Shown piece by piece: positions 1 to 5,436 of a stretch of 5,436 bases of DNA. Source of the DNA: Clostridiales bacterium UBA735. Lineage in GTDB: Bacteria; Bacillota; Clostridia; Oscillospirales; Oscillospiraceae. Position 1 is the stretch's first letter; the number at the start of each line of letters is the position of its first letter. Below the pieces are notes generated by a model, which was not told where the DNA came from, searched no databases, and saw only the letters and a list, made by a program, of their open reading frames with translations. Position numbers and translations under genes: made by a program. The DNA lies in contig DBLB01000058.1 of assembly GCA_002298695.1 (NCBI GenBank), forward strand, positions 32,065 through 37,500, in the 5' to 3' direction.

Positions 1-683
1 GTCTCGCAGTCGGTCACGGCGCGTTTGAACTTGCGCATGACGTCCTCGGGCTTATCCATCAGGAACACGCAGCCGTCGGGATCGGATTTGGACATCTTGT
101 TCTCGGGGTTGCCAAGGCTCATGATGCGCGCGCCCATCTTGGGGATAAACGGTTCCGGCAGCGTGAATGTATCCGGGAAGGAATTATTGAATCGTGCGGC
201 AATGTTCCGGCAGAGCTCAACATGCTGCTTCTGATCCTCGCCGACCGGGACAAGATCCGCCTGATAGAGCAGGATGTCCGCCGCCATCAGCACCGGGTAG
301 GTGAACAGGCCCGCCGTGATGTTGTCAGCATGCTGCTGCGACTTCATCTTGAACTGCGTCATGCGGCTCAGCTCGCCGAACTGCGTGTAGCAGCCGAGCA
401 CCCACGAAAGCTCCGCATGTGCAGGCACGTGCGACTGGATGAACATGATGTTCTTCTGCGGGTCGAGGCCGCAGGCGATATACTGCGCCAGCTGCTCCAG
501 GCTGCGGCGGCGGAGATCGGCCGGGACCTGCCGGACCGTGATCGCGTGCATGTCGACGATGCAGTAGATGCAGTCATACTCGTCCTGCAGCGCGACCCAG
601 TTTTTGATCGCGCCCATATACGACCCAAGCGTCAGATCGCCGCTCGGCTGAATGCCGGAAAAAATGCGTTTTTTCGCGTCCAT
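1..683 (-). CDS. trpS: Tryptophanyl-tRNA synthetase, N-terminal 227 residues (truncated by window edge)
   Basis: Charges tRNA-Trp with tryptophan in the cytoplasm; a class Ic aminoacyl-tRNA synthetase. The reverse strand reads [20 protein letters not shown] at the N-terminus. The HIGH-equivalent signature is TLGS (residues 18-21), where many bacterial enzymes have T(I/L)GN. The family block VDMHAIT follows, then a block containing [20 protein letters not shown], and the KMSKS loop at residues 196-200 (positions 84-98) followed by DP. Spacing between the two signatures fits the bacterial family of about 330 residues, so roughly the last 100 residues lie beyond position 1. The ATG at 681-683 is chosen because it is preceded by AAAAAGAGG (minus strand, about 692-700) at good spacing, and the family N-terminus starts right there. 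No frameshift is seen. It is divergent from the cobalamin operon and has its own promoter. No T-box element (AGGGUGG...ACCGCG) was found upstream. Confidence 0.96.
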   Translation of the reverse strand, partial: MDAKKRIFSGIQPSGDLTLGSYMGAIKNWVALQDEYDCIYCIVDMHAITVRQVPADLRRRSLEQLAQYIACGLDPQKNIMFIQSHVPAHAELSWVLGCYTQFGELSRMTQFKMKSQQHADNITAGLFTYPVLMAADILLYQADLVPVGEDQKQHVELCRNIAARFNNSFPDTFTLPEPFIPKMGARIMSLGNPENKMSKSDPDGCVFLMDKPEDVMRKFKRAVTDCE

Positions 684-722
684 ATGAAAAACCTCTTTTT
701 ATAGTTTCTGTTCTGAGCATCT

Positions 723-751
723 ATTCTATCATATCCTGCCGAAATACGCAA
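723..751 (-). promoter_or_regulatory. Probable sigma-A promoter of trpS
   Basis: Read on the minus strand, TTGCGT (751-746) is followed after 17 bases by TAGAAT (728-723). The -10 box is one base off consensus and is preceded by TGA, giving an extended -10 (TGnTAGAAT), which can make up for the weak -35 (3 of 6). Transcription would begin near 716, leaving a leader of only about 33 nt before the trpS ATG. That is too short for a T-box or other riboswitch. Called by eye only. Confidence 0.6.
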
Positions 752-804
752 TCTGTCATTTTCCTCCCGCAACGGAAAACTGCATCCCGTCGGGCGCACT
801 TTTC

Positions 805-833
805 TTGCAATTTCCGCGACGGTATGCTATGAT
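805..833 (+). promoter_or_regulatory. Probable sigma-A promoter for the cobalamin operon
   Basis: TTGCAA (805-810) is followed after exactly 17 bases by TATGAT (828-833). The -35 matches 4 of 6 and the -10 matches 5 of 6, and TGC directly before the -10 makes an extended -10 element. The start point would be near 840. The first plus-strand gene downstream begins at 1172, so this promoter would give a leader of about 330 nt rich in hairpins. A weaker alternative closer to the gene (TTGTGA at 1091-1096, TGATAT at 1114-1119, 17 bases apart) cannot be excluded. The link to the operon is inferred from orientation only. Confidence 0.5.
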
Positions 834-914
834 TTCCGCAGCGTAGAATACTTCGTGCAGAGACTGCACCACGAAAATGCGCAAATGCCGCATCTGATCT
901 TGCTATGCCATAGC

Positions 915-958
915 AAAAACACCCGGACACCGCTGTTTCCCAGTCAGCGGCATCCGGG
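915..958 (-). terminator. Strong intrinsic terminator, minus strand
   Basis: Minus-strand stem CCCGGAUGCCGCUG (958-945) pairs with CAGCGGUGUCCGGG (935-922) over 14 continuous base pairs, two of them tandem G-U wobbles, with loop ACUGGGAAA (944-936). It extends by G-U and C-G pairs (959-921, 960-920) and is followed by UUUUU (919-915). On the plus strand the tandem wobbles become C-A mismatches and there is no U run, so it acts only in the minus direction. It would end the candidate ncRNA and keep that transcript out of trpS. Confidence 0.75.
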
Positions 959-1062
959 CGTCTGACAGAACCCGCATTACGATGCAGACTCTGCCGCAGC
1001 AGGATAAAGGTCAGATGAGCGTTCCTTCCGTTGCGCCCCGGTTTCCCGGCTGCGCATCCATG
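915..1062 (-). ncRNA. Candidate structured non-coding RNA of about 145 nt
   Basis: A minus-strand unit bounded by a near-consensus promoter (TATAAT at 1074-1069) and a strong terminator. Predicted folds, 5' to 3': (1) hairpin UGCGC/GCGCA (1056-1052 with 1036-1032) enclosing CCGG/CCGG (1049-1046 with 1041-1038) capped by a GAAA tetraloop; (2) helix UCUGAC/GUCAGA (1015-1010 with 966-961) closing a junction with two hairpins, CUGC-UGCG-GCAG (1002-991, a UNCG tetraloop) and CUGCAU-CGUA-AUGCGG (987-972, one G-U pair); (3) the terminator stem. G-U pairs in the last two helices would be A-C mismatches if the plus strand were the RNA, which favours the minus strand. I do not recognise the family. It could be a free-standing sRNA, an antisense RNA to the cobalamin operon leader, or a riboswitch-like leader for trpS; the last is less likely because trpS has a closer promoter. 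Folds were made by eye, and the 5' end is estimated from the promoter. Confidence 0.45.
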
Positions 1063-1068
1063 TTCCAT

Positions 1069-1097
1069 ATTATACGCAGCTTTGCCCCGGTTGTGAA
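1069..1097 (-). promoter_or_regulatory. Near-consensus sigma-A promoter, minus strand, driving the candidate ncRNA
   Basis: On the minus strand TTCACA (1097-1092, 5 of 6 to TTGACA) lies 17 bases before a perfect TATAAT (1074-1069). This is the best promoter match in the window. Transcription would begin near 1062 and run towards trpS, meeting a strong intrinsic terminator at 958-915. No open reading frame with a ribosome binding site follows it. Confidence 0.65.
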
Positions 1098-1171
1098 ATT
1101 CTCTTTTCGCTTTTGATATCTGATTTTTCACATGCTTCTGTGCAATCTGCTGCTTTCTGCGAGGCTACTTC

Positions 1172-1930
1172 ATGAATTCATCCGATTTTTCCGACCGTCT
1201 CCACATTTCCGGAACCGACGAAACCGCATCCGCACTGGCGCGCAGCTGGAACTGCGGCTATGAGGTCACGGCATTCTGCTATGCGCCGAACCTTGCGGAC
1301 GAGGCGCTGCTCTCGCGCGTCGCCGGCGAATGCCGGGGCGTCCGCTCGCTCTGGCTGCACGCACCCTTTGCCGAGCTCATTCCCTGCGCCATCGACCCGG
1401 ATGTGCGCGCCGTCGCCGCCGTCCGCTTCCGGCAGACCGTGGAGCTGGCGCAGCGCCTCGGGATCAGCCGCATCGTCATCCATGGCGGATTTATTCCGTT
1501 TGTCTACTATCCGGAGTGGTATGTCGAGCAGTCCGTGCTGTTCTGGCGCGAATTTTTGCAGACACTGCCGTCCGGCATGCAGATCGCTGTGGAAAACGTC
1601 ATGGAACCGGGCCCCGACACCCTCGTCGAGATCGCCCGCGCCGTCGACGATCCACGCTTTGGCCTCTGCCTGGATTTCGGCCATGCCAACACCGTCGTCA
1701 GCAAGACGCCGCCGCTGGACTGGCTTGCGCCGATGCTGCCCTGGCTGCGGCATGTCCACCTGCATGACAACCACGGTGAAATGGACGAGCATCTGCCCCT
1801 CGGCAAGGGCACCATGCCCATCCCCGAAATTCTGGACGCGCTTGCGCAGCAGCCGCAGATCACCATTACGCTCGAAAATATGGACGCCGCGCCGTCGCTG
1901 TGTTATTTACAGGCCCGCGGGTATCTCTGA
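1172..1930 (+). CDS. Xylose-isomerase-like TIM-barrel protein (sugar phosphate isomerase/epimerase family)
   Basis: 252 residues, the usual length for single-domain members of the AP endonuclease family 2 / xylose-isomerase-like TIM-barrel fold, which bind divalent metal. Visible strand-end motifs are LHAPF (His63), IVIHGG (His104), VENV (Glu141), CLDFGHAN (Asp168, His171), HVHLHDNHGE (His196, His198, Asp199), DEHLPLGKG (His207) and TLEN (Glu235). These residues fit the family's metal-binding and catalytic set, so the protein is probably active. No signal peptide or membrane segment. The ATG at 1172 has GAGG seven bases upstream (1161-1164). It is the first gene of the cobalamin cluster, 97 bases before cobT. 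The substrate is unknown. The family covers isomerases, epimerases and endonuclease IV, so a step linked to cobalamin lower-ligand or sugar chemistry is only a guess from position. No frameshift is seen. Confidence 0.85.
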   Translation: MNSSDFSDRLHISGTDETASALARSWNCGYEVTAFCYAPNLADEALLSRVAGECRGVRSLWLHAPFAELIPCAIDPDVRAVAAVRFRQTVELAQRLGISRIVIHGGFIPFVYYPEWYVEQSVLFWREFLQTLPSGMQIAVENVMEPGPDTLVEIARAVDDPRFGLCLDFGHANTVVSKTPPLDWLAPMLPWLRHVHLHDNHGEMDEHLPLGKGTMPIPEILDALAQQPQITITLENMDAAPSLCYLQARGYL

Positions 1931-2027
1931 AAACCGATGCAGGGAGCAATGCCTGCGTCAACCTGTTTCCGCCGCACAGCTTCAAAATACCGGGCGCTCC
2001 CGCCAGTCTGACAAGAAAGGTAATCCC
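1931..2027 (+). other. Gap between the TIM-barrel gene and cobT
   Basis: This 97-base gap is the longest inside an otherwise overlapping or tightly packed cluster. It ends with the cobT ribosome binding site (AGAAAGG, 2014-2020). Small hairpins are possible (GGCG/CGCC with loop CTCC, around 1992-2004), but no terminator U run and no convincing internal promoter is seen. Confidence 0.5.
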
Positions 2028-3131
2028 ATGACAGAACAGCAGCTTCAATCCATTCTCACCACGATCCGTCCGACCGACCGCGCCGCCATGGCTGCGGCGG
2101 AGGCCCGGCAGGCCACGCTTGCCAAGCCGCCGCACAGCCTCGGTCGGCTGGAGGATCTGTCCGTCCGTCTCGCCGGCGTCTACGGCACAGAGCGGCCGCG
2201 CCTCGGCCGCTGCGGCGTGCTCGTGTTCGCCGCCGACAACGGCGTCGTCGCCGAGGGCGTCAGCTGCACCCCGCAGTCTGTCACGCGCGCGCAGGCCATC
2301 AACATGACCCGCGGCCTGACCGGCATGTCGACGCTGGCGCGCTGCTTCGGCGACGAGGTCATCGTCACCGACGTCGGCATCGCAACAGACCTGCGCTGCG
2401 CTGCCGTCCGCGACCGCAAGATCCGATACAGCACGGAAAATCTTGCCCACACGCCTGCCATGACCCGGGACGATGCCGTCCGCGCCATCGCTGCCGGTAT
2501 CGAGACGGTGCGCGAGGCCGTACAGGGCGGCCTGACCGCCGCCGGCATTGGCGAGATGGGCATCGGCAACACCACGACGTCCTCCGCCGTCCTCTGCGCG
2601 CTGACCGGCGCGTCCGTCGCCGATGTCACGGGCCGCGGCGGCGGCCTGACCGACGAGGGTTTCCGCAAAAAACGCGCCGTGATCGAGCAGGCCATCGCCC
2701 TGCACCGCCCCGACGCGTCCGACCCCATCGACGTGCTCTCCAAGGTCGGCGGGCTCGACCTCGCCGCCATGACCGGCGCGTTCCTCGGCTGCGCCGAGCA
2801 GCGCATCCCCGCTGTGGTCGACGGGTTTATCTCGATCGTCGCGGCGCTCTGCGCCGTCCGTCTCTGCCCGGCTGCGAGGGATTTCCTGTTCCTGTCGCAC
2901 GCCTCCTATGAGATCGGCTATCAGATCGCTGCAAAGGAGCTCGGCCTCGAGGCCTGCCTGCTGCTGGACATGCGCCTGGGAGAGGGGAGCGGCTGCCCGC
3001 TGATGTTCCAGATCCTCAAGGCCGCCTGCGCGGTGCTCTGCGACATGGCGACGTTTGAGGAAGCGGCCATCAACGACGACTATCTCGATGAGATCCGCAA
3101 AACCGACGCGTTTACGGTACAGAAATCATGA
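2028..3131 (+). CDS. cobT: Nicotinate-nucleotide-dimethylbenzimidazole phosphoribosyltransferase
   Basis: 367 residues, the normal size for CobT. It transfers phosphoribose from nicotinate mononucleotide to the lower-ligand base, giving alpha-ribazole 5'-phosphate for the cobalamin nucleotide loop; a cytoplasmic enzyme. Family motifs are KPPHSLGRLE (residues 33-42; the usual form is KPPGSLGRLE, so Gly is replaced by His), FAADNGVVAEGVS (67-79), GEMGIGNTTTSSA (175-187), TGRGGG (201-206), SHASYEIGY (290-298) and LDMRLGEGSG (313-322). Glu319 corresponds to the catalytic Glu317 of the Salmonella enzyme and Glu176 to its Glu174. The ATG at 2028 is preceded by AGAAAGG (2014-2020), and the family N-terminus starts there; longer in-frame extensions run through the upstream gene and are not real. 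The stop overlaps the cobU start (ATGA), so the two are probably translationally coupled. The base used cannot be read from the sequence. Confidence 0.97.
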   Translation: MTEQQLQSILTTIRPTDRAAMAAAEARQATLAKPPHSLGRLEDLSVRLAGVYGTERPRLGRCGVLVFAADNGVVAEGVSCTPQSVTRAQAINMTRGLTGMSTLARCFGDEVIVTDVGIATDLRCAAVRDRKIRYSTENLAHTPAMTRDDAVRAIAAGIETVREAVQGGLTAAGIGEMGIGNTTTSSAVLCALTGASVADVTGRGGGLTDEGFRKKRAVIEQAIALHRPDASDPIDVLSKVGGLDLAAMTGAFLGCAEQRIPAVVDGFISIVAALCAVRLCPAARDFLFLSHASYEIGYQIAAKELGLEACLLLDMRLGEGSGCPLMFQILKAACAVLCDMATFEEAAINDDYLDEIRKTDAFTVQKS

Positions 3132-3682
3132 ACATTCTGCTCATCGGCGGCAGCAAAAGCGGCAAAAGCCACCTTGCGCAGGAGCTCTGCTGTGCGTTCG
3201 GCGGCCCCATGATCTACTGGGCCACGATGGAACCCAGCGACGAGGAGGACCGCGAGCGCATCCGCCGGCATCTGCTGGACCGCGACGGCTGGGGCTTTGA
3301 AACGATTGAGGCCGCGCGCGACCTGCCTGCTGCCTTCGACCGTCTGCCGCCGCGCGCCGCCGTCCTGTTCGACAGCGCTACGGCGCTGCTCGCAAACGAG
3401 ATGTTCCGCCCGGACGGCAGCCTGGACGAGACCGCGGGCGAACGCGCCGCGCAGGAGCTGCTGGCACTCAGCCGCGTCTGCGGCAGCCTCGTCTGCGTCT
3501 GCGACGATCTCTGGCGCGACGGCGCGGTCTACGACCCGTGGACGGAAACCTACCGCCGCCAGCTTGCCGGCATCTGCCGCACGCTTGCCGCGCAGTTTGA
3601 TACCGTCGCGGAGATCACCTGCGCCCTGCCGCGTCTTCACAAGGGGACGCTCCCGGCGTTCAGAAAGGACGTTATGGCATGA
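3128..3682 (+). CDS. cobU: CobU-family adenosylcobinamide kinase/guanylyltransferase homologue, divergent C-terminal half
   Basis: 184 residues, close to the family's usual 180. CobU phosphorylates adenosylcobinamide and then adds GMP to give adenosylcobinamide-GDP. Seen: P-loop GGSKSGKS (residues 7-14), YWAT (30-33; usual YIAT), the acidic stretch into ERIRRH (43-48), where His48 matches the His46 that is guanylylated in Salmonella CobU, and VLFDSAT (79-85) in place of the usual VLLDCLT. The hallmark EVGxGIVP block is missing. In its place is VCDDLWRDGAVYDP (124-137), followed by a recognisable ETYRRQLAGICRTLA. The N-terminal part should still bind nucleotide, but the kinase half-site may be altered. 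The second CobU-like protein at 4430-4774 carries the missing block. The start overlaps the cobT stop and the end overlaps the cobS start, both by ATGA, showing tight operon coupling. The family call is firm; full dual activity is doubtful. Confidence 0.88.
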   Translation: MNILLIGGSKSGKSHLAQELCCAFGGPMIYWATMEPSDEEDRERIRRHLLDRDGWGFETIEAARDLPAAFDRLPPRAAVLFDSATALLANEMFRPDGSLDETAGERAAQELLALSRVCGSLVCVCDDLWRDGAVYDPWTETYRRQLAGICRTLAAQFDTVAEITCALPRLHKGTLPAFRKDVMA

Positions 3683-4425
3683 AAGATTGGATCTACGCCT
3701 TTTTTATGGCCTGGGGCATGTTTCTGGCCATTCCTTGCCCGTTTCCGCGCTGGCGCGAATCTGCGCGCGGGAAAATGCTGGTCTGCCTTCCGCTGCTCGG
3801 CGCGCTGCTCGGCGCGCTGTGGGCGCTGGCGGTATGGCTGCTCTCCGTGCTGCACATCGCAGACCCCGTCGCCGCGCTGCTCGCCGCGGCCTTCCCGTGG
3901 CTGACCACCGGCTTTATCCATCTCGACGGCTTCATGGACGTCTGCGATGCCGTTCTCTCCCGCCGCGATCTGGAGACGCGGCGGAAAATCCTGAAGGATT
4001 CGCACTGCGGCGCGTTTGCCGCCATTTCGATGGTGCTGCTCGGGCTTGCGCAGTGGGCCGTCTGCTTCGGCCTTGTACGGTCTCCGGCGCTTGTGCCGCT
4101 GGCCTGCATCCCCTGCGCGGTGCGCACCTGCGCGGCCCTTGCTGTCTCGCACTTGCGCCCCATGTCCACCAGCCAGTATGCCGGCCAGAAGACCATGCCC
4201 GCCGCGCATACGGCGGCGCTTGGCCTGCTGCTTGCCGCGGCGCTCATCCTGCCGCCGGTGTTCTGCGGCCCGCCCGGGTTTGCGCCGCTTGCCGCCGCGG
4301 CGGTCTATGCGCTTGCGCTGCGCTTTGCGTTCCGGCAGCTGGACGGCATGTCCGGCGATATCTCCGGCTTCGCGCTGACGCTCGGCGAGCTTGCGGGGCT
4401 GGCCGTACTCTTTTTTACGAGGTGA
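3679..4425 (+). CDS. cobS: Adenosylcobinamide-GDP ribazoletransferase (cobalamin synthase)
   Basis: 248 residues, the usual CobS length. An integral membrane enzyme that joins adenosylcobinamide-GDP to alpha-ribazole (5'-phosphate), the last joining step of the nucleotide loop. The conserved acidic motif is HLDGFMDVCDAV (residues 81-92; usual form HLDGLADxxDG), with Asp83, Asp87 and Asp90 as likely metal ligands. It is followed by ILKDSHCGAFA (104-114; usual KDSxxGxxG), RPMSTS (160-165) and LDGMSGDISGF (221-231; usual GGxTGDxxG), with a downstream Glu237. Several hydrophobic segments are seen, roughly at 33-58, 62-80, 112-135, 138-157, 177-196, 199-217 and 232-247. The ATG overlaps the cobU stop; AGAAAGGA at 3662-3669 serves as its ribosome binding site inside cobU. 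The stop codon lies in the ribosome binding site of the next gene. Confidence 0.96.
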   Translation: MKDWIYAFFMAWGMFLAIPCPFPRWRESARGKMLVCLPLLGALLGALWALAVWLLSVLHIADPVAALLAAAFPWLTTGFIHLDGFMDVCDAVLSRRDLETRRKILKDSHCGAFAAISMVLLGLAQWAVCFGLVRSPALVPLACIPCAVRTCAALAVSHLRPMSTSQYAGQKTMPAAHTAALGLLLAAALILPPVFCGPPGFAPLAAAAVYALALRFAFRQLDGMSGDISGFALTLGELAGLAVLFFTR

Positions 4426-4429
4426 TCCC

Positions 4430-4774
4430 ATGCATCTGATTCTCGGCGGCGCATACCAGGGCAAGCTGACCTGGGCCGTTTCGCAGTTCGGGCTGATGCC
4501 CGATGAGCTCTGCGACCTTGCCGATGGCTTTCAGCCCGGAAAACGCTGCTATTACCATCTCGAGGCCGCGACCCGCGCGGGCGCCGCGCCCGATGCGGCG
4601 CAGTTTCCGGAGGACGCAATCGTCATCTCCCGCGAGGTCGGCTCCGGCGTTGTCCCGATGGATGCGGATGTGCGCCTCTGGCGCGAGGTGCACGGCGCAC
4701 TGCTCCAGCAGCTGGCCCGGCGTGCCGCGCACGTGACGCGCATCTTCTGCGGCCTTCCGGAGCAGCTCAAATAG
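4430..4774 (+). CDS. Short CobU-like protein (second CobU paralogue)
   Basis: 114 residues, about two thirds of a normal CobU. It opens with MHLILGGAYQGK, a shortened P-loop (residues 6-12) followed by LT instead of the usual SxxA. In the second half it carries AIVISREVGSGVVP (63-76), then Asp/Arg-rich DADVRLWREVHGALLQQLA (78-96), which matches the EVGxGIVPxxxxxRxFRDxxGxxNQxLA hallmark of CobU. It ends in IFCGLPEQLK, like the family's C-terminal strand. The middle part, with YIAT and the guanylylated His region, is reduced; YYHLEA (41-46) is the only His nearby. The ATG at 4430 is chosen over an upstream in-frame TTG at 4391 because GAGGTGA (4419-4425), which contains the cobS stop codon, lies seven bases before it. 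It may supply the function lost from the 184-residue CobU, or act as a small cobinamide-binding kinase. Function is inferred from motif and operon only. Confidence 0.8.
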   Translation: MHLILGGAYQGKLTWAVSQFGLMPDELCDLADGFQPGKRCYYHLEAATRAGAAPDAAQFPEDAIVISREVGSGVVPMDADVRLWREVHGALLQQLARRAAHVTRIFCGLPEQLK

Positions 4775-4803
4775 ACCGGCATTCCCCGAAAAGAGGTATT
4801 TTT

Positions 4804-5358
4804 ATGAACTTATATCTGCTTCGCCACGGCAAAACCGAGGGCAATCTGAAAAATCTCTACTATGGCAGCACCGACCTGCCCCTGACCGACGCCGGCATTG
4901 CCGCGCTGCGGGCCGACCCGCCCGCCGTGCCGCCGGTGCAGCACTATTATACCAGCGGCATGCTCCGCGCCGAGCAGACGTTCCGCATCCTGTTCGGCGA
5001 CCGGCCGCACGAGATCGTCCGCGACCTGCGCGAGATCGATTTCGGGCATTTTGAAATGCGGGCCTATCCGGAGCTGAAAAATGACCCGGAATTTCAGGCC
5101 TGGTGCGAACAGAACAGCGAGGCGGCCGTCTGCCCCGGCGGCGAGAGCGGCGACCTGGCCACAGACCGCGCCCTGCGCGCGCTCGAACCGATCCTTGCCC
5201 GCGATGAGGACGCGCTCTGCGTCATCCACGGCGGCATCATCTGCGGTATGCTCGCCCGCTGGTTCGGCGGGACGCGCTATGACTATCCCTGCGACCCCGG
5301 TCATGGCTACGCCGTCCGCTTCTCCGGCGGCAAACCCGTATCCTGTTCCGGACTCTGA
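4804..5358 (+). CDS. cobC: Histidine phosphatase, probable alpha-ribazole(-5'-phosphate) phosphatase
   Basis: 184 residues, normal for the CobC branch of the phosphoglycerate-mutase-like histidine phosphatases. It would remove the 5'-phosphate from alpha-ribazole phosphate or from adenosylcobalamin phosphate. The catalytic motif is LRHGKTEGN (residues 6-14), with His8 as the phosphorylated residue. Other expected residues are Arg7, Arg55 in the SGMLRAEQT block (51-59), Glu77 in DLREIDFG (74-81) and His142 in IHGG (141-144). STDLPLTDAG (22-31) is typical of the family. The ATG at 4804 follows AAGAGG (4791-4796) at good spacing, 29 bases after the previous stop. The exact substrate rests on operon context, since histidine phosphatases are functionally varied. 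It is the last gene of the operon in view. Confidence 0.88.
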   Translation: MNLYLLRHGKTEGNLKNLYYGSTDLPLTDAGIAALRADPPAVPPVQHYYTSGMLRAEQTFRILFGDRPHEIVRDLREIDFGHFEMRAYPELKNDPEFQAWCEQNSEAAVCPGGESGDLATDRALRALEPILARDEDALCVIHGGIICGMLARWFGGTRYDYPCDPGHGYAVRFSGGKPVSCSGL

Positions 5359-5436
5359 CCCGTGCTGCTGCGCACGTATCAGAAAACAAAACCCATAAAA
5401 CACAAAGGGCCCGCTGTAAACTGCTCCCCAAGTCAA
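5359..5436. other. Region after the operon, nothing assigned
   Basis: A small inverted repeat CGTGC/GCACG (5361-5365 with 5372-5376) follows the last stop codon by two bases but has no U run behind it, so I do not call a terminator. The stretch 5381-5410 is A-rich on the plus strand. No gene or element can be supported before the window ends. Confidence 0.4.

Larger units (their letters stand above)
684..1171. other. Intergenic region between divergent trpS and the cobalamin operon
   Basis: This 488-base stretch holds no protein gene I would accept. It contains the trpS promoter, a plus-strand promoter near 805-833, a row of inverted repeats between 855 and 1056, and a minus-strand promoter and terminator (separate entries). 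Plus-strand hairpins not listed elsewhere are GTGCAG/CTGCAC (855-860 with 864-869), ATGCG/CGCAT (877-881 with 889-893) and the near-perfect palindrome TTGCTATG-C-CATAGCAA (900-916). A further long-range pairing, CATCTGATC (891-899) with GGTCAGATG (1009-1017), spans the middle. Base composition from about 1085 to 1160 is clearly less GC-rich and more pyrimidine-rich than the coding regions. Confidence 0.85.

Noticed and set aside
1012..1061. Short minus-strand reading frame (about 16 codons, starting ATGGATGCGC) as a trp-type leader peptide
   Set aside because: It contains no Trp codon, has no ribosome binding site and begins at the predicted transcript start, so a tryptophan attenuation peptide is not supported.
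684..1062. T-box leader for trpS on the minus strand
   Set aside because: The conserved T-box sequence (AGGGUGG...ACCGCG) and the usual specifier-loop context could not be found, and the best trpS promoter leaves only about 33 nt of leader.
721..1131. Minus-strand open reading frame of 136 codons across the intergenic region
   Set aside because: The translated protein is low in family-like character and rich in Arg, Cys and Ala. It has no ribosome binding site at any start and runs through the strong terminator, the plus-strand promoter and the trpS promoter. It looks like a chance open frame in GC-rich DNA.
1984..2012. Stretch resembling part of the cobalamin riboswitch core (AAAATACCGGGCGC, then TCCCGCCAGTCTGA)
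   Set aside because: It resembles AAAAUCC-GG...CCCGCCACUGUGA, but the upstream GGGAA-GGUG part is not in place, the ACUGU element is altered, and there is no room before cobT for the downstream GCCACUG part. Most likely chance in GC-rich sequence.
1866..2900. Long minus-strand open frame of 344 codons opposite cobT
   Set aside because: It is a shadow of the high-GC cobT coding frame: no family features, and it lies fully antisense to a gene with clear catalytic motifs.
5386..5436. Possible mobile-element end at the right edge (GGGCCCGCTGT and a terminal AAGTCAA)
   Set aside because: There is no partner repeat, transposase or target duplication in the window, and the sequence is cut by the window edge.

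Overview
The window reads as chromosomal DNA of a GC-rich, low-oxygen Gram-positive bacterium, most likely a Clostridia member of the Oscillospiraceae/Ruminococcaceae kind. This is inference. It rests on strong Shine-Dalgarno sites (AGAGG, GAGG, AGAAAGG), sigma-A-type promoters, C/G-ending codons and a compact nucleotide-loop cobalamin operon; no taxonomic marker was compared.

Layout. Positions 1-683 (minus strand) hold the N-terminal two thirds of tryptophanyl-tRNA synthetase (trpS), running off the left edge. Positions 684-1171 have no convincing protein gene but are dense in signals: a trpS promoter (minus), a diverging plus-strand promoter, and a minus-strand unit made of a near-consensus promoter, a run of strong hairpins and a very strong intrinsic terminator. 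That unit looks like a structured non-coding RNA of about 145 nt. Positions 1172-5358 (plus strand) form one operon: a xylose-isomerase-like TIM-barrel protein, cobT, a cobU homologue, cobS, a short second CobU-like protein, and a cobC-type phosphatase. The last 78 bases hold no gene that I can support.

How the genes work together. The operon covers the late part of cobalamin synthesis, nucleotide-loop assembly. CobU activates adenosylcobinamide (phosphate) to the GDP derivative. CobT makes alpha-ribazole 5'-phosphate from a lower-ligand base and nicotinate mononucleotide. CobS joins the two in the membrane. CobC removes the phosphate. No corrin-ring genes are present, so the operon would serve either salvage of cobinamide or a pathway whose other genes lie elsewhere.

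The points most worth a second look are: (i) two CobU-family proteins that each lack a part the other keeps; (ii) the structured minus-strand RNA, which lies antisense to the probable leader of the cobalamin operon; (iii) a TIM-barrel enzyme of unknown role at the head of the operon; and (iv) the absence of a recognisable cobalamin riboswitch upstream.
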